Source: CAYFHQ01 sp964342805 (GTDB lineage Bacteria > Bacillota > Clostridia > Peptostreptococcales > Acidaminobacteraceae). Taken from it: a stretch of DNA of 13,507 bases. The notes under the pieces were generated by a model, which searched no databases, was not told the origin of the DNA, and saw nothing but the letters and a program-made list of their open reading frames with translations. The DNA lies in NCBI GenBank assembly GCA_964342805.1, contig CAYFHQ010000102.1, positions 1-13,507 on the forward strand. Reading direction: 5' to 3'. Shown piece by piece: positions 12,693-13,507 of this stretch (its first letter is position 1; the number at the start of each line of letters is the position of its first letter). The position numbers were made by a program, and so were the translations under genes.

Positions 12693-13507
12693 GTCCAACA
12701 AGTACAAGATGACCCATGGGCCCATTGGGCCTCTATTGGTCAAAATGACCCTCCCCATGGTCTTTGGCATCCTTGGCTTGACCATCTTTAACCTGGTGGA
12801 CACCTATTTTGTTGCCCAGTTGGGCACTGAAGAGTTGGCAGCCCTTTCCTTTACCTTCCCGGTGGTCCTGGTTCTAAATTCCCTGGCCCTGGGAATCGGT
12901 GTGGGGGCTACCACTCTAGTATCAAGGGCTGTAGGTGAAGGGGACATGCACAAGGTGCGAATTTATAACACAGGTTCTCTGATCCTAGGTGTCCTACTGG
13001 TCATTCTTGTGGTCACCCTGGGTCTTCTAACCATTGACCCCTTGTTCACCCTACTGGGGGCCAGTGCGTCCACCCTTGTACATATACGGACCTACATGCG
13101 AATTTGGTACTTGGGGGTAGCCTTTGTGGTCATCCCCATGATCGGCAATAGCTCCATTAGGGGGCTGGGAGACACAAAAACCCCTTCAATCGTCATGACC
13201 GTAGCCGCGGTTTCCAATATGATCCTTGACCCCATTTTGATCTTTGGCTGGGGTCCCATCGAACCCATGGGGGTGGCAGGCGCTGCCTTGGCGACTGTCT
13301 TTGCTCGTATGACGACATTTACTGTGGCCATATATGTCCTCAAGTATAGGGAGAAGATCCTTGGTTTTGACGGGGCCAGTGTAAAAGAACTCTTAGCAGC
13401 TTGGAAGGAAATTCTGGCTATTGGGGTACCCAATGCCCTGACCCGAATGCTCATTCCTATTGGTGCTGGGATCATGACGGGCCTGGTGGCGGCTTATGGA
13501 ACCCATG
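12685..13507 (+). CDS. MATE family multidrug efflux transporter, N-terminal part (3' end outside window)
   Basis: The frame from ATG 12685 is open to the window end, giving 274 residues of about 450 expected. It reads as the N-terminal half of a MATE (multi antimicrobial extrusion) transporter: GPLLVKMTLPMVFGILGLTIFNLVDTYFVAQLG, ELAALSFTFPV, GIGVGATTLVSRAVGEGD, RGLGDTKTPSIVM and NMILDPILIFGWGP are all standard family segments, within about seven hydrophobic helices. MATE pumps export cationic drugs or other compounds using a sodium or proton gradient. The start overlaps the marR gene by 8 bases and has AGAGGTG (12675-12681) just before it, so the two are translationally coupled. It resembles the MepA branch. 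Substrates cannot be predicted; the C-terminal half is not visible. Confidence 0.93.
   Translation, partial: MNKSNKYKMTHGPIGPLLVKMTLPMVFGILGLTIFNLVDTYFVAQLGTEELAALSFTFPVVLVLNSLALGIGVGATTLVSRAVGEGDMHKVRIYNTGSLILGVLLVILVVTLGLLTIDPLFTLLGASASTLVHIRTYMRIWYLGVAFVVIPMIGNSSIRGLGDTKTPSIVMTVAAVSNMILDPILIFGWGPIEPMGVAGAALATVFARMTTFTVAIYVLKYREKILGFDGASVKELLAAWKEILAIGVPNALTRMLIPIGAGIMTGLVAAYGTH

Overview
The window looks like chromosomal DNA of a Gram-positive Firmicute, most likely class Clostridia. Evidence: consensus Shine-Dalgarno sequences (AGGAGG type), sigma-A style promoters, compact rho-independent terminators, Bacillus/Clostridium-type LexA boxes (CGAAC-N4-GTTCG) and a lexA/LysM (yneA-like) divergent pair near a YnbB-type PLP enzyme. 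Base composition is close to half G+C by eye. Genus cannot be named from sequence alone. There are 15 protein genes (two cut by the window edges). I saw no rRNA, tRNA, insertion sequence or CRISPR array.

Left part (1-3970), all on +: the tail of a GNAT acetyltransferase, an M42 metallo-aminopeptidase, an S66 LD-carboxypeptidase/MccF-like serine peptidase with its own promoter, and a YnbB-type (aluminium resistance / methionine gamma-lyase-like) PLP enzyme with its own promoter. Middle (3982-6951): a membrane-anchored GGDEF diguanylate cyclase (-) divergent from a BmrR-like MerR regulator (+), with a Fur-box-like sequence between them, then an FMN nitroreductase (-). A 326-base gap (6952-7277) holds four tandem imperfect 17-bp repeats and the lexA terminator.

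SOS region (7278-11162): lexA (-) and a LysM cell-division-inhibitor-like gene (+) diverge from a 172-base spacer with four LexA boxes. A TetR regulator and an unrecognised histidine-rich membrane protein follow as an overlapping pair. Then comes a convergent tyrosine recombinase (-) whose promoter carries a near-consensus LexA box at its predicted start site. lexA, the LysM protein and the recombinase therefore look like one LexA regulon. B. subtilis has a comparable lexA/yneA/yneB layout, but its yneB is a resolvase-type (serine) recombinase.

Right part (11306-13507), all on +: a GNAT acetyltransferase with an uncharacterised C-terminal extension, then a MarR regulator overlapping a MATE efflux pump gene that runs off the window. 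A long imperfect palindrome sits on the marR promoter, a layout like MepR/MepA. No single new defence or mobile system is clear. The least explained elements are the 17-bp repeat array, the SOS-controlled recombinase and the TetR/histidine-rich membrane protein pair.
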